Positions 1-9,003 of a stretch of 64,000 nucleotides of DNA are shown one piece after another. Under the pieces are notes generated by a model, which worked only from the letters and a program-made list of their open reading frames with translations, searched no databases and had not been told where the DNA came from. Location: positions 1-64,000 of the forward strand of contig NZ_CAFK01000073.1 in NCBI RefSeq assembly GCF_000239815.1, read 5' to 3'. Source of the stretch: Bradyrhizobium sp. STM 3843 (GTDB lineage Bacteria > Pseudomonadota > Alphaproteobacteria > Rhizobiales > Xanthobacteraceae). Numbering within the stretch: the stretch's first letter is position 1; each line of letters begins with the position of its first letter. A program made the position numbers and the translations under genes.

Positions 1-838
1 CTTCGCTATGCTGAAGACGCAGCCGAACCAGCGCATCTCTGCGCGCACGCAGCTGATCGATCGTCTGACGCACCTGCCGCGCCTTATGGCCCGCCGAGGC
101 AATCTCCACCGCCAAGCGATCGAGAGTCGTCTGCTGGTTGGAATATTCCAGATAGCCCAACAGCACCGCGAGGACGACGGCGCTACCGCAAAGCGCCGGG
201 AGAACGGCTTGCCAAACGTTGCGCTTGCTAGCCTCGCGCGACAGTCGGATCGATGGAGCAGGCTGCTGCTCGCCAAAAGTGACAAAGCTCAGTTCAGCCA
301 ATGGCAGGCCAAGCTCATGAACCGCACGCTCAACGGATTGCCGCCGCGTGACCCACTGCCGAACGAGGAGACGGCCTCCGTCGATTCCGCGGTCGATCTC
401 GTGATCAGAATGGATGTCGGCGGCTTTGAACGGCGTCTTGCGTGCCAGATCCTGGGCTGCGATCGCGTCGATGGACGCCCTCGCCTCGACCGGCAAAGCC
501 AGCTCGCGGCTGAACACGAGCTCTTCCGGCAACCGCAAACCGGTCTCGGTGTCGCGCCGGTCGAGATCGCGCTGCGACAGGAAGGCGTCGATCGCTGCCA
601 CAGCGTCTTCAGTGACGACGCGCTCGGCTTCGTCGACATCCGCCCCGGCGCTTCGCAGCCGCAATTCGAGCTGCCCATCTGTATAGCCCACGATAAGCGT
701 CGGCCGGGCCTTTCCTCTCAGAGACGCGGCATAACGTGCGGGCAGCAAACTGAAGAATTCCTCCAGCCACCACGCCCCGGCCCGACCGGTCAGGTCCAGC
801 AACCGAGCCAGACCATGTTGGCCCAACGTTAGCCGCAT
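1..838 (-). CDS. gspL: Type II secretion protein GspL/PilN-like, C-terminus off the left edge
   Basis: An open frame runs leftwards from an ATG at 838 to the edge of the window, about 279 codons with no stop. It lies 51 bases after gspE in the same operon. The first 210 residues look like a soluble actin-like cytoplasmic domain. One hydrophobic segment follows (about residues 212-232, containing LPALCGSAVVLAVLLGYLEY), then a charged, coiled-coil-like stretch rich in Arg and Gln. This matches GspL/PilN proteins, which sit in the inner membrane and anchor the GspE ATPase to the pseudopilus assembly platform. An in-frame GTG at 844 is an alternative start. The name rests on topology and operon position more than on strong motifs. 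Confidence 0.7.
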   Translation of the reverse strand, partial: MRLTLGQHGLARLLDLTGRAGAWWLEEFFSLLPARYAASLRGKARPTLIVGYTDGQLELRLRSAGADVDEAERVVTEDAVAAIDAFLSQRDLDRRDTETGLRLPEELVFSRELALPVEARASIDAIAAQDLARKTPFKAADIHSDHEIDRGIDGGRLLVRQWVTRRQSVERAVHELGLPLAELSFVTFGEQQPAPSIRLSREASKRNVWQAVLPALCGSAVVLAVLLGYLEYSNQQTTLDRLAVEIASAGHKARQVRQTIDQLRARRDALVRLRLQHSE

Positions 839-889
839 CGACACACTCTCAATTTGAAGCCGCGCTTATGCTCATGACGCATGTTTCCT

Positions 890-2653
890 TCAACCCATTC
901 GTGTCGCACGCAACACCTCATCAATGGTTGTTTCGCCGCGCCAGACTTTCTGCACTCCCATTTCGTACATGCTCAACATGCCGCGCTCGCGGGCAGCGCG
1001 TTCGATTGCAGCGTCTGACGCCTTCGACAGCACGAGGCTTTGGCAGACCTCATCGACGAGCAGCATTTCGGCAATGGTCGAGCGGCCAGAAAACCCGACT
1101 TGACCGCACTCGGAACAGCCGAGCGGCTGGCGGATATCTGCCGGACCGAGCGCTGCGATGCCCGGTAAGGCACGCTCGCACGCCTCGCGCCAATAGTCCG
1201 TCTGCCGGTGGGTCCCCGCACAATGGGGACACAGCTTCCGAACCAGACGCTGTGCGATGACCCCCTTGAGGGTCGACGCCAGCAGATAGTTCTCCACACC
1301 GATATCGATCAATCGTGTGATCGCGGACGCCGCGCTGTTGGTGTGGAGCGTCGATAGCACAAGGTGGCCGGTGAGAGAGGCCTGGATTGCAATCCGGGCG
1401 GTTTCCAGGTCGCGGATCTCACCGATCATGATGATATCCGGGTCCTGGCGCAGGATCGCCCGTAGGGCGTGCGGAAAGGTCAGCCCGATCTCTGCCTGGA
1501 CCTGAACCTGGTTGATCCCCGGCATCTGGTACTCGATCGGATCCTCAACCGAAAAGATCTTCCGTTCCGCGTTGTTCAACGCCTTGAGCGCGGTATAGAG
1601 CGTCGTCGTCTTGCCGCTTCCGGTCGGACCTGTGACCAGGATGATTCCATTGGGCTCCTGTAAGAGCTTTTGAAACGCCGCTATATGCCCGTCAGAAAAG
1701 CCAAGCTGCTTGAAGTCCAGCGCAACGCGATTGCGGTCCAGAATGCGCAGCACGACGCTCTCGCCGAAGGCAGTCGGAATGGTCGAGACGCGGAGATCGA
1801 TGTCAATGCCGCGCACCGCGATCTTGATGCGACCATCCTGAGGCAGCCGCCGCTCGGCGATGTCGAGCTTGGACATGATCTTCAGCCGCGAGGTGACGGC
1901 GGCCCGCAGTCCCGACGAAAGCACCTGCGTTGACTGCAGCACACCATCGATGCGATAGCGCACCAGAACCTGATCGACATTCGGCTCGATATGGATGTCG
2001 GAGGCGCGCGCTTCGACGGCGTTGGCGATGATCTGGTTGACCAGACGGATGATCGGCGCCTCGCTTGCAATGTCACGCAACCGCTGGACGTCAACCTCGC
2101 TAGCCTCCGCCGAAGCCGACGGCCCTCCCTCTCTCTCGGTCTCTGTCGTGGCATAGAGCGCCTCGAACGCCCTTTCGAAATCGCTGACGGCAAAAAGCCG
2201 GACATCAAGCGCAAGGTCAGTCAGAAAGCTGATCGCGCGAACCGGCTCGCGATTGAAGGGATCGGTCACTCCGACCGAGAGCACGCCGCCTTCGACGCAC
2301 AGAGGCAAAACCTGATTGCGCCGCACGAAGTCGGGCTCGATTATCTCCGGCAGCACCGGCTCAATCGGAAGGTCTGCGGAGCGCACCAGCTCCACCGACA
2401 GGAACCTCGACAGCGCTACCGCAAGGTCGGATTCCGACACCAGGCCGAGCTTCGTCAGCACCCGGTCGAGCCGATCGCCGGTTTTCCGCGCAGCGCTATC
2501 GGCGCGCTCCAGCACCATGCGATCGATGATCTTCTCGGTGAGAAGAAAGTCGCCAAAGTTCTGCTCCGGTCGCGCATCGTCCACCGACTGGACGAACCGC
2601 GAAGCTGCGCGCGGCTTAAGCAGTTGGAGCGATGCGCCGCGATTGCCGGTCAC
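890..2653 (-). CDS. gspE: Type II secretion ATPase GspE
   Basis: Cytoplasmic hexameric ATPase that powers pseudopilus assembly. The order is an N-terminal GspE/PilB domain, then Walker A (GPTGSGKTTTLYTAL, about residue 341), the Asp box and Walker B (DPDIIMIGEIRD, about 404), a His box (STLHTNSA), and a four-cysteine zinc element (CPHC about 473, CSEC about 513) typical of T2SS and type IV pilus ATPases. I chose the GTG at 2653 because it overlaps the gspK stop as GTGA and has GGAGG five bases upstream. A TTG at 2677 would add eight residues but has no such signal. About 587 residues, normal for the family. Placement after gspK, not directly after gspD, is unusual. Confidence 0.93.
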   Translation of the reverse strand: MTGNRGASLQLLKPRAASRFVQSVDDARPEQNFGDFLLTEKIIDRMVLERADSAARKTGDRLDRVLTKLGLVSESDLAVALSRFLSVELVRSADLPIEPVLPEIIEPDFVRRNQVLPLCVEGGVLSVGVTDPFNREPVRAISFLTDLALDVRLFAVSDFERAFEALYATTETEREGGPSASAEASEVDVQRLRDIASEAPIIRLVNQIIANAVEARASDIHIEPNVDQVLVRYRIDGVLQSTQVLSSGLRAAVTSRLKIMSKLDIAERRLPQDGRIKIAVRGIDIDLRVSTIPTAFGESVVLRILDRNRVALDFKQLGFSDGHIAAFQKLLQEPNGIILVTGPTGSGKTTTLYTALKALNNAERKIFSVEDPIEYQMPGINQVQVQAEIGLTFPHALRAILRQDPDIIMIGEIRDLETARIAIQASLTGHLVLSTLHTNSAASAITRLIDIGVENYLLASTLKGVIAQRLVRKLCPHCAGTHRQTDYWREACERALPGIAALGPADIRQPLGCSECGQVGFSGRSTIAEMLLVDEVCQSLVLSKASDAAIERAARERGMLSMYEMGVQKVWRGETTIDEVLRATRMG

Positions 2654-3522
2654 TTCAACCTCCAGTTCAACACCCAATAGGGCTGGTTCGGGTTTTCCGT
2701 GAGCCGGATGGTGACATCCGCGACGATCGCGCGCGAGGACCGCGCAAATTCTGATCGGATCGTGAAGGCACGGCCGCGCATATATGCAAGGGCATCGCCG
2801 GCCAGCGCATCCATGATCGGCCGCCTGTTCTGACGCGCGGCCAACGCAGCGTCAACGGCCTGTGGCGTCATGCCGGGCATGACACGCAATACCTCGGGCG
2901 AAGCAACTTGAGGATCGACGAACTGCCGTCCCGAATAGACGGTCAGGGCTAGCGCGATTTTTCGAAAGAGCTCCGGCGTCATGTCCATCACAAGCAGAAG
3001 CTCGTCGACGCTCTGAAACGGCCCGTTCCGAGGTCGATAAGCGCTGTCACGCGCGGCATAATCCCGGTCCTTGGCACCATTGAGGTGCTTGAGCGGTGTC
3101 GCGATCCGCCAGTCGACGATCTTCTCCGCCATAGTGTTCGCCGCATCGGCATCAAGGCCAGCGGATTGCAGCAGGCTGATCAGAAGCGATATATCGGCTT
3201 GGTTGAGGTCGATCTTACCCAGCTCGTCCTGAATTGTGATCTTGATAGGCGTGCCGTCAAAGGTGGCGTCATGCGGACGCCCGTTAGTCGGCCACCGGTG
3301 GTCAGGCGTTGGATCGAGCATCCCATCGACGGCCAGGTTCACGCCCGCTTCCACCATCGCATTGATGCCGGCCAGCTCAAGGTCGTTATGTGCCAGTCCG
3401 TAGGACACGCTGCCGGACCACAGCAGGGATGTCGACACTGCCGTCAATAGCGCGAGCGCCCATAGCACTGTTACCACCGGCATTTGCTTGCGCCCCGCGT
3501 CATCGCCTACCGTCCCCGGCAA
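2650..3522 (-). CDS. gspK: Type II secretion minor pseudopilin GspK
   Basis: A 290-residue minor pseudopilin. The N-terminus has one hydrophobic helix (VVTVLWALALLTAVSTSLLW) preceded by Gly/Arg/Lys residues. GspK proteins lack the strict Glu+5 of other pseudopilins, as seen here. The body carries the T2SK helix-hairpin-helix-like region (LGKIDLNQADISLLISLL, later a second SVDELLLV segment). GspK caps the pseudopilus tip with GspI and GspJ, whose genes lie immediately upstream. The frame opens with a TTG at 3522, overlapping the end of gspJ by 16 bases. An ATG at 3483 is an alternative giving a shorter leader; neither has a strong ribosome binding site. Confidence 0.88.
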   Translation of the reverse strand: MPGTVGDDAGRKQMPVVTVLWALALLTAVSTSLLWSGSVSYGLAHNDLELAGINAMVEAGVNLAVDGMLDPTPDHRWPTNGRPHDATFDGTPIKITIQDELGKIDLNQADISLLISLLQSAGLDADAANTMAEKIVDWRIATPLKHLNGAKDRDYAARDSAYRPRNGPFQSVDELLLVMDMTPELFRKIALALTVYSGRQFVDPQVASPEVLRVMPGMTPQAVDAALAARQNRRPIMDALAGDALAYMRGRAFTIRSEFARSSRAIVADVTIRLTENPNQPYWVLNWRLK

Positions 3523-4190
3523 CGCATCGTAATCGGATCGTAAACGCAGCTCACATCCACCCGCACCCGCAAGCTGACCAGAAGCTCAGGCCAGGTCCGC
3601 GGGTCATTCGCACGAAACGCCACGCGCAGACGGACCAGACCCGGAATGTCGCTCTGCTTCAGCCAGCTGTCGTTCCATTGCCCGGACGCCCCCGGCGCCG
3701 CCGCGCCAAAATACGCCAGATCGGCGTGATCGATGTCAGAGACGAGCAATGTCCTTGTCGCCGAGACATCCTGTGCGCTCGCCAGCTCGGGCGTGGCCAC
3801 CATCACGAGATCGGTCCGCTCGCGCGCATGATCAACGAACAACTTGAAGCGGAAGCGGCCGGCGCCTCCGGACACGCCCGGCGCATCGCTGAGGAACTCG
3901 ACGGCCTCCTTCGTGCCTTCAAAATCGACCCGAGGCTGCAGCGCATTTTCCGCTGACGTCATGGGATAGGCATTGCCCAGCAGGTGACGCAGGAGCTCCT
4001 GCGTCACCACGCTGCGCTGCAATTCGTCGGCGCGAGCGCTGCCACTACGCCACGCCAACACGCCGAATTTGACATTGTTGAACAGCAACACCGCGACCAT
4101 GCTGAACAACGCAAGCGCCACGATCATTTCGACCAGAGTGAATCCGGCCTCGTTGCCCCTCCCGCCGTATGGCTCGCAAAGCCGGCTCAT
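3507..4190 (-). CDS. gspJ: Type II secretion minor pseudopilin GspJ
   Basis: A 227-residue minor pseudopilin. The class III leader is MSRLCEPYGGRGNEAG followed by FTLVEMIVALALF, with Glu at +5 after the prepilin peptidase site. The start at 4190 overlaps the gspI stop as ATGA and gives a short basic leader, whereas the longer reading frame to 4349 would put 69 residues before the cleavage site. The C-terminal part is a beta-rich pseudopilin domain ending in DPITMRCRGR. Together with GspI and GspK it forms the tip complex that starts pseudopilus growth. The order I-J-K is the canonical tip order. Confidence 0.88.
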   Translation of the reverse strand: MSRLCEPYGGRGNEAGFTLVEMIVALALFSMVAVLLFNNVKFGVLAWRSGSARADELQRSVVTQELLRHLLGNAYPMTSAENALQPRVDFEGTKEAVEFLSDAPGVSGGAGRFRFKLFVDHARERTDLVMVATPELASAQDVSATRTLLVSDIDHADLAYFGAAAPGASGQWNDSWLKQSDIPGLVRLRVAFRANDPRTWPELLVSLRVRVDVSCVYDPITMRCRGR

Positions 4191-4711
4191 GGCCTCGTGA
4201 CCCTCGGGCCCAACCGAAGCGTCGACAGTTCGAACGAGCGCTGACCGGCCCCTTCGTCCCAGCCAACCTGCGCGGACACCAGATAGAGCTCGATCCTGCG
4301 TTCTGCTCCCTCGCGCGACTGATGGTATGGGCGCATTATCAGCTGCCAACGGAACCCATGCGGGAACTCGCCGCTGCGCGCGCCCACTCCGACAGCGAGT
4401 TCAGTACCGACGTCAGCCAACAATGACTGCGCCAGCGACGCAGCTTCAGCGGTCCTCTCAGCAGTGCCGGTCCGACCGAGACCGCTCGAGATCATACCGA
4501 ACAGAATGCTGAGACCGACCGACAGCATCGCCAGTGCGACGATCACCTCGACCAAAGTGAAGCCGGCCTCGTCCGTCCGGCTCGAACGCTCCTGGACGAT
4601 TGTACCAGGTAGAAGCCTTGCCGGCATCGCGCATTGGCCAATCCGCCTGACCAGCACGCTGGCCGCGGACCAGACCGGGCGGGCTGGCGCTGTCTCGATC
4701 GGACTCTGCAT
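4187..4711 (-). CDS. gspI: Type II secretion minor pseudopilin GspI
   Basis: Minor pseudopilin with the class III motif EAGFTLVEVIVALAMLSVGL about 50 residues from the start. The ATG at 4711 has GGGGG six bases upstream and lies 12 bases after the gspH stop. A GTG at 4714 and an ATG at 4627 are alternatives; the latter gives a more ordinary 21-residue leader. The long leader from 4711 is unusual, so the true start is uncertain. The globular part (RWQLIMRPYHQSREGAERRI and following) fits the GspI family. It forms the pseudopilus tip with GspJ and GspK. Confidence 0.87.
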   Translation of the reverse strand: MQSPIETAPARPVWSAASVLVRRIGQCAMPARLLPGTIVQERSSRTDEAGFTLVEVIVALAMLSVGLSILFGMISSGLGRTGTAERTAEAASLAQSLLADVGTELAVGVGARSGEFPHGFRWQLIMRPYHQSREGAERRIELYLVSAQVGWDEGAGQRSFELSTLRLGPRVTRP

Positions 4712-4723
4712 CACGATCCCCCT

Positions 4724-5194
4724 TCAGCACGTCGCTGCCGTGCGAACCATTCCCGTCAACCAATCGACGCAAAGTCGAACCTGCTTTCCGTTCAACGCTA
4801 GTACGAGGTCTCCGCCCGTTGACGATCCGTCCGGAAAAAACTGGAAGCCGCCCTCGGACGACGCCGCGCGCGTGGCCGCCGCGTAGGTCAGCTTGGCATT
4901 GATGGTCGGTGCGAACGTGCGCATGGCGACCACAGCCGATCCGAATGTTCGGCGATCGACGTCCAGCTTCAGCGTCATGACAGCATTTTGCATGATCGCG
5001 GCCGCGCGCGTAGCCCGCAAGGCGGCCGTGATCTCAGTCGATGCCGTCTCCAGCCGAAGTGTGTCGGAACCGCCAGACAGCAGCGGCATCGCCGTCGCCA
5101 ACACAAGCGCGATGATTCCGAGAACAACGAGCATCTCGACCAGGGTGAAGCCCGCCGTGGTGCCATGCCGGTTGTCGATTGCGAGCTTTGTCAT
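4724..5194 (-). CDS. gspH: Type II secretion pseudopilin GspH
   Basis: A 156-residue pseudopilin with a short leader (MTKLAIDNRHGTTAG) and the class III motif FTLVEMLVVLGIIALVLATA. The C-terminal domain has the GspH pattern FFPDGSSTGGDLVLALNGKQ and ends with a Trp-Leu-Thr-Gly segment. That pattern marks it as GspH, not the major pseudopilin GspG. The ATG overlaps the gspF stop as ATGA. No GspG is found between gspF and gspH, the usual place, so the major pseudopilin must be encoded outside the window if the system works. Confidence 0.87.
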   Translation of the reverse strand: MTKLAIDNRHGTTAGFTLVEMLVVLGIIALVLATAMPLLSGGSDTLRLETASTEITAALRATRAAAIMQNAVMTLKLDVDRRTFGSAVVAMRTFAPTINAKLTYAAATRAASSEGGFQFFPDGSSTGGDLVLALNGKQVRLCVDWLTGMVRTAATC

Positions 5195-6411
5195 CGTGCG
5201 GCCAGATCGTTAATACTGAGCACGGCGTTCATGACCGGCATGATCATGGCGCCGACCATCAAGGCGATCCCGACCGTCAGCGCAGGTGTCAGTGCCGCCA
5301 TGAAGCGATCGATGCTGGCCTGGATCTGCCGCTCCAGCATGAGTGCAACCCGCACCAGCATGCGATCGAGCTTCCCGGCCTCTTCGCCGACCGAGATCAT
5401 CTGCAGCGCGATCGCCGGCAGCGTAACCTCGTTCCGCAACGCCCGGTGCAACGCTGTTCCTTGTTGGATCGCTTCGATCGCGCGATCGAGCCCGGCGCCG
5501 AGATGAAGGTTGCCGACGACGCCGCTTGCCGACCGGGTCGCCTGGACCAGCGGAACTCCCGCCGTCAGCATCGTTCCCAAGGTGCGGGTGAAACGCGCCG
5601 TCTCCTGCTGTAGCAGGAAAGTGCCGAGCACCGGGAGCCGGAGCACCAGCCCATCCAGACGACGGCGTCGCTCAGGCTCTGCCAGCGCCGCCGCTGCGGC
5701 GATGCCGCCGGCCAAGATAAGCGTAAACAGTACTCCTGCGATCTCGGCCCAATGCTCCCTGAGCGAGAGCATGACCTGCATGGTGACCGGAACCGGCTTG
5801 CCGCCTTGGGTAAAGATGGGCGCCATCGATGGAATAACCCCACCGACGATGATGATCAGCGTCAAGAGGCTGAGCACGATCAGCATCGATGGATAGATCA
5901 GGGCGGATTGGATACGCGTGCGGACCTCCGCTCGCCGCTCCAAGAGCTCGGCGAGTTCGACCAGCACGTGAGCCAATCGTCCTCCAGTCTCGCCGGCCCG
6001 CACGACTGCGACATAGTCTGCCGGAAAGATACGCGACTGCGCCTGCATCGCCTCCGACAGCGGCCGGCCGTTGAGCACCTCCGCAAGAAGCGCCTCGACC
6101 AATGTCCTCAGCCGCACCGAGGTCGCCTGCGTCAGGACGATCCGCAAGGCATCATCCATCGGAATGTCAGCCGCGCACAGCATGGAGAACTCACGCGTAA
6201 ACGCGACCAGGTCGGCGCGCTGCGCCCCACCCCCGAGCGTGATCTCGCGATTCCACCATTTTGTCCCGGCGTTGTCAGTTGCTCGCAGATTGAAGGGCGA
6301 CAGCCCTTGCCCCCAAAGCGCATCTTGAGCGGCGTCAGCACTCGCCGCCTCGATCGTCCCCTCGGCAAAGGAGCCGTCCAGACCATAGGCGCGGTAACGA
6401 AAGCGCGGCAT
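5191..6411 (-). CDS. gspF: Type II secretion inner-membrane platform protein GspF
   Basis: A 406-residue polytopic platform protein with two T2SSF four-helix domains and three membrane segments (about residues 168-195 with LSLLTLIIIVGGVIPSM, about 218-240, and the last 25 residues with VGIALMVGAMIMPVMNAVLS). The N-terminal stretch PRFRYRAYGLDGSFAEGTIE is typical. The chosen ATG overlaps the gspD stop (TGATG). A TTG one codon earlier is less likely. GspF couples the GspE motor to pseudopilin extraction. Confidence 0.93.
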   Translation of the reverse strand: MPRFRYRAYGLDGSFAEGTIEAASADAAQDALWGQGLSPFNLRATDNAGTKWWNREITLGGGAQRADLVAFTREFSMLCAADIPMDDALRIVLTQATSVRLRTLVEALLAEVLNGRPLSEAMQAQSRIFPADYVAVVRAGETGGRLAHVLVELAELLERRAEVRTRIQSALIYPSMLIVLSLLTLIIIVGGVIPSMAPIFTQGGKPVPVTMQVMLSLREHWAEIAGVLFTLILAGGIAAAAALAEPERRRRLDGLVLRLPVLGTFLLQQETARFTRTLGTMLTAGVPLVQATRSASGVVGNLHLGAGLDRAIEAIQQGTALHRALRNEVTLPAIALQMISVGEEAGKLDRMLVRVALMLERQIQASIDRFMAALTPALTVGIALMVGAMIMPVMNAVLSINDLAAR

Positions 6412-8699
6412 CAATCCAAGATCCTGCGTCCTGTGGCTTCCAAGTTGCGCGCCGGCACCCGGCGATGCGGCCCTTCGATCGCCATGTAGCGGCGGTATTC
6501 GTCGGTGATCGTTCGCGCCTCGTCCAGGCTGCGGATAACATGGGGACGGATGAGCACGATCAGCTCCGTCTTCGTCAGCACATTGTCCTTGTTGCTGGCT
6601 GCGCTTCCGATGAACGGAATGTCTCCCAGGATCGGCAGCTGGCTGCGGCTGACGGACTTGCTGTCCTGGATCATTCCGCCCAGCACCAGAGCGTCATTGT
6701 TATTCACGACGACACTGGTCTTGATCTTGCGCTGGCGGATCGTCGGCGAATCGATGTTTGATGACGTCGTGTTCGCCACGCTGGAGACTTCCTGCTCGAT
6801 ATCGAGCAGGACGCGGCCGCTTTCGTTGATCCGCGGCGTGATGGACAGGATCACGCCGGTGTCCTTGTAGCTGACCGAATTAACGATCGCCGCGTTCGAC
6901 GTCAGCGTGCTGGTCGCCGATTGGGTGGTGATCGGCACCTGGTCACCGATCTGCAGCACCGCCGTCTTGTTGTCCATCACCGTCAGCGACGGCGACGACA
7001 CGATGTTGACGTTGGTGATCTCGTTCAGCGTGCTCAGCGTCGCGGCAACGGAGCCGGCTGCAAGCGCATAGGAAAATCCTGGAAATACGGCACTGACAAT
7101 ACCGGAAGACAAGGTGCTGAACGTGGACTTCGATTGCTTGTTCTGCAGGTACCATTGAACACCGAACTGCAACTCGTCATTCAACGTCACTTCAGCGATC
7201 GTGGCTTCGATCAAAACCTGGTTGGGCATCTGATCGAGAGTTTCGATCACCCGGAGCACCCGCTTATAGTCCGCATCGGTCGCCTCGATCAGCACCGAGT
7301 TCTTAGCTTCGTCGGCAACGATCTTGACGCGTGGCCCGTCCGCATCGCTATCCTTGCCGAGTTGCGCGACGGATGCAGCGGCACCTGATGGACCTGCCCC
7401 GGCCGATGACGACACGCCGGGCGTCCGGCTGGCACCGCTGATCGAGCTGGTCCCCATTCCGAGGCTACTGGTGAAAGCCGGACCATTTGCGTTCTGATTT
7501 GATGACGGCGCAGGAGATGACGACTGCAGCGTTGCGTCCTGATAGTTCGGCGCAACGGTCCGCCGCGACGCGCTATTGGCCGCGTCGGCAGCGAACATCG
7601 ACTGCAGGACGTCGACGAGTTCCTGAGCCCGCCGGTTCTGCACGGCATAGGTGAAGAGCTGCTTCTCATTGCCCTCGGCCTGGGCGTCCAGGCGGTGGAT
7701 CCAGCTCTCGGCGCGGCGCAGATATTGAACCTGCGGCGAGATCACCAGGATCGACCGCAGCCGCTTGTTGGGAATGAACTGCACCATGCCGGCCATCGGC
7801 CCGTCACGGTCGGAGGCGAACACGGATTTCAGCTCGCTTGCGATCGCGTCCGGCTGCGAGGTCTTGACCGGGATCACCGCGAACGACATGCCCTTCATGG
7901 TGTCGACGTCGAACAGGGTGATCGCTTCCATCATGGCGGCGACCTCCTGGCGATTGCCGGACAGCGTGATCAGGTTGCGCGCGTCATCGACGCGGACCAC
8001 GCCGCCGCGCGGCGCGATCGGCTCGATCACGCGCCTGATTTCGGAGGCCGAGACATATTTGAGCTGCACCACCTGCAGACCGCCGCCGACCGCCTCGCCG
8101 GAGTCAGGATTGTTCTCCGTGCGATAGGCGCCCGCAAGCGCCGTCTGATCGGCGGCGACGATGCGGTAGATGCCCCTGTTATTGACCAGCGCCGCATTGT
8201 TGGCCCGTAGCGCCGATTGAAACAGGTCGATGACGGTCGATTTCGCAACGGGCCTCGGCGTCTGGATCGTGATCTTGCCCTCGATACCGGGATCGACTGT
8301 ATATTTGACGGCAAGGATATCGCCGAGGATCGTCTTTGCCGCCTGCGGCGCCGGCACGTTGACGAGATTGATCGTCACGCCATTGGCAACCTCGTCAGAG
8401 GTGCCCGAGATCGAGCCGGTTGCAGGCTCACCGACGAAGCGGCCGGAGCCTTCAATGACAGTCGAGGAATTCCCCCGCGTATCGGCGAGCAGCGGCGAAC
8501 CCGAGAGCCGATTTGATCGCCCCGTCGATCCGGCTGGTCTCACGGCGGCCTGAACTTGAGATGCTGCGATCGAGTCCGGAGCCTGCGCCGGCCCCCAAGC
8601 AAATGACGACGAGTTATCATCGACCGTCTGGCATGCCGAAAGCGCGAGCGCCAGCGGAAGCAATACAGTTCGAAGCTGACAAGCTCCGTAGCGCGACAC
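6411..8699 (-). CDS. gspD: Type II secretion outer-membrane secretin GspD
   Basis: A 762-residue secretin that forms the outer-membrane pore. It begins with a lipoprotein signal (LLPLALALSAC, lipobox LSAC, Cys about 23), suggesting it reaches the outer membrane as a lipoprotein, as in pilotin-independent systems. An N0 domain (VTINLVNVPAPQAAKTILGD) and N1-N3 repeats follow. A Ser/Gly/Asn-rich linker about residues 380-440 interrupts N3, and then comes the C-terminal secretin domain (VPITTQSATSTLTS, LGGMIQDSK and LPILGDIPFIGS). It starts at a GTG with GGGGGG just upstream. It is the first gene of the leftward gsp operon. Confidence 0.95.
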   Translation of the reverse strand: MSRYGACQLRTVLLPLALALSACQTVDDNSSSFAWGPAQAPDSIAASQVQAAVRPAGSTGRSNRLSGSPLLADTRGNSSTVIEGSGRFVGEPATGSISGTSDEVANGVTINLVNVPAPQAAKTILGDILAVKYTVDPGIEGKITIQTPRPVAKSTVIDLFQSALRANNAALVNNRGIYRIVAADQTALAGAYRTENNPDSGEAVGGGLQVVQLKYVSASEIRRVIEPIAPRGGVVRVDDARNLITLSGNRQEVAAMMEAITLFDVDTMKGMSFAVIPVKTSQPDAIASELKSVFASDRDGPMAGMVQFIPNKRLRSILVISPQVQYLRRAESWIHRLDAQAEGNEKQLFTYAVQNRRAQELVDVLQSMFAADAANSASRRTVAPNYQDATLQSSSPAPSSNQNANGPAFTSSLGMGTSSISGASRTPGVSSSAGAGPSGAAASVAQLGKDSDADGPRVKIVADEAKNSVLIEATDADYKRVLRVIETLDQMPNQVLIEATIAEVTLNDELQFGVQWYLQNKQSKSTFSTLSSGIVSAVFPGFSYALAAGSVAATLSTLNEITNVNIVSSPSLTVMDNKTAVLQIGDQVPITTQSATSTLTSNAAIVNSVSYKDTGVILSITPRINESGRVLLDIEQEVSSVANTTSSNIDSPTIRQRKIKTSVVVNNNDALVLGGMIQDSKSVSRSQLPILGDIPFIGSAASNKDNVLTKTELIVLIRPHVIRSLDEARTITDEYRRYMAIEGPHRRVPARNLEATGRRILD

Positions 8700-9003
8700 G
8701 GCCCCCCCAAACTCGACGCAGCAACACCGCTGATTAGCCGATGATTTTTACCTTAAGCCATTTCGATAATCTGGGGTAAGAATTACTACTCCTATCGGGG
8801 ACTCGTACACACCATTTCGACTCACGAAGGGCGCGAATGCCGTAAGAAGGGGCTATGCTAGGGACGAATAATGCTTATGGCTTCGTTTCGCAGCCGATCG
8901 TTTGCAAACGAAAGCTCGAACGATTCACCCGACCGCCCGGAGGTGCGTGCCGCGAAGATGGCCGATGCTGTTGCGCTCTGGCTTGACAACTATTTTGATC
9001 CAC
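8700..9003. other. Non-coding leader of the gsp operon
   Basis: A 304-base stretch between the end of the Rhs-A partner gene and the gspD start. It must hold the gsp promoter unless the operon reads through from the Rhs module. I see no convincing -35/-10 pair or terminator hairpin. It is more AT-rich than its surroundings near 8740-8800. Confidence 0.4.
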
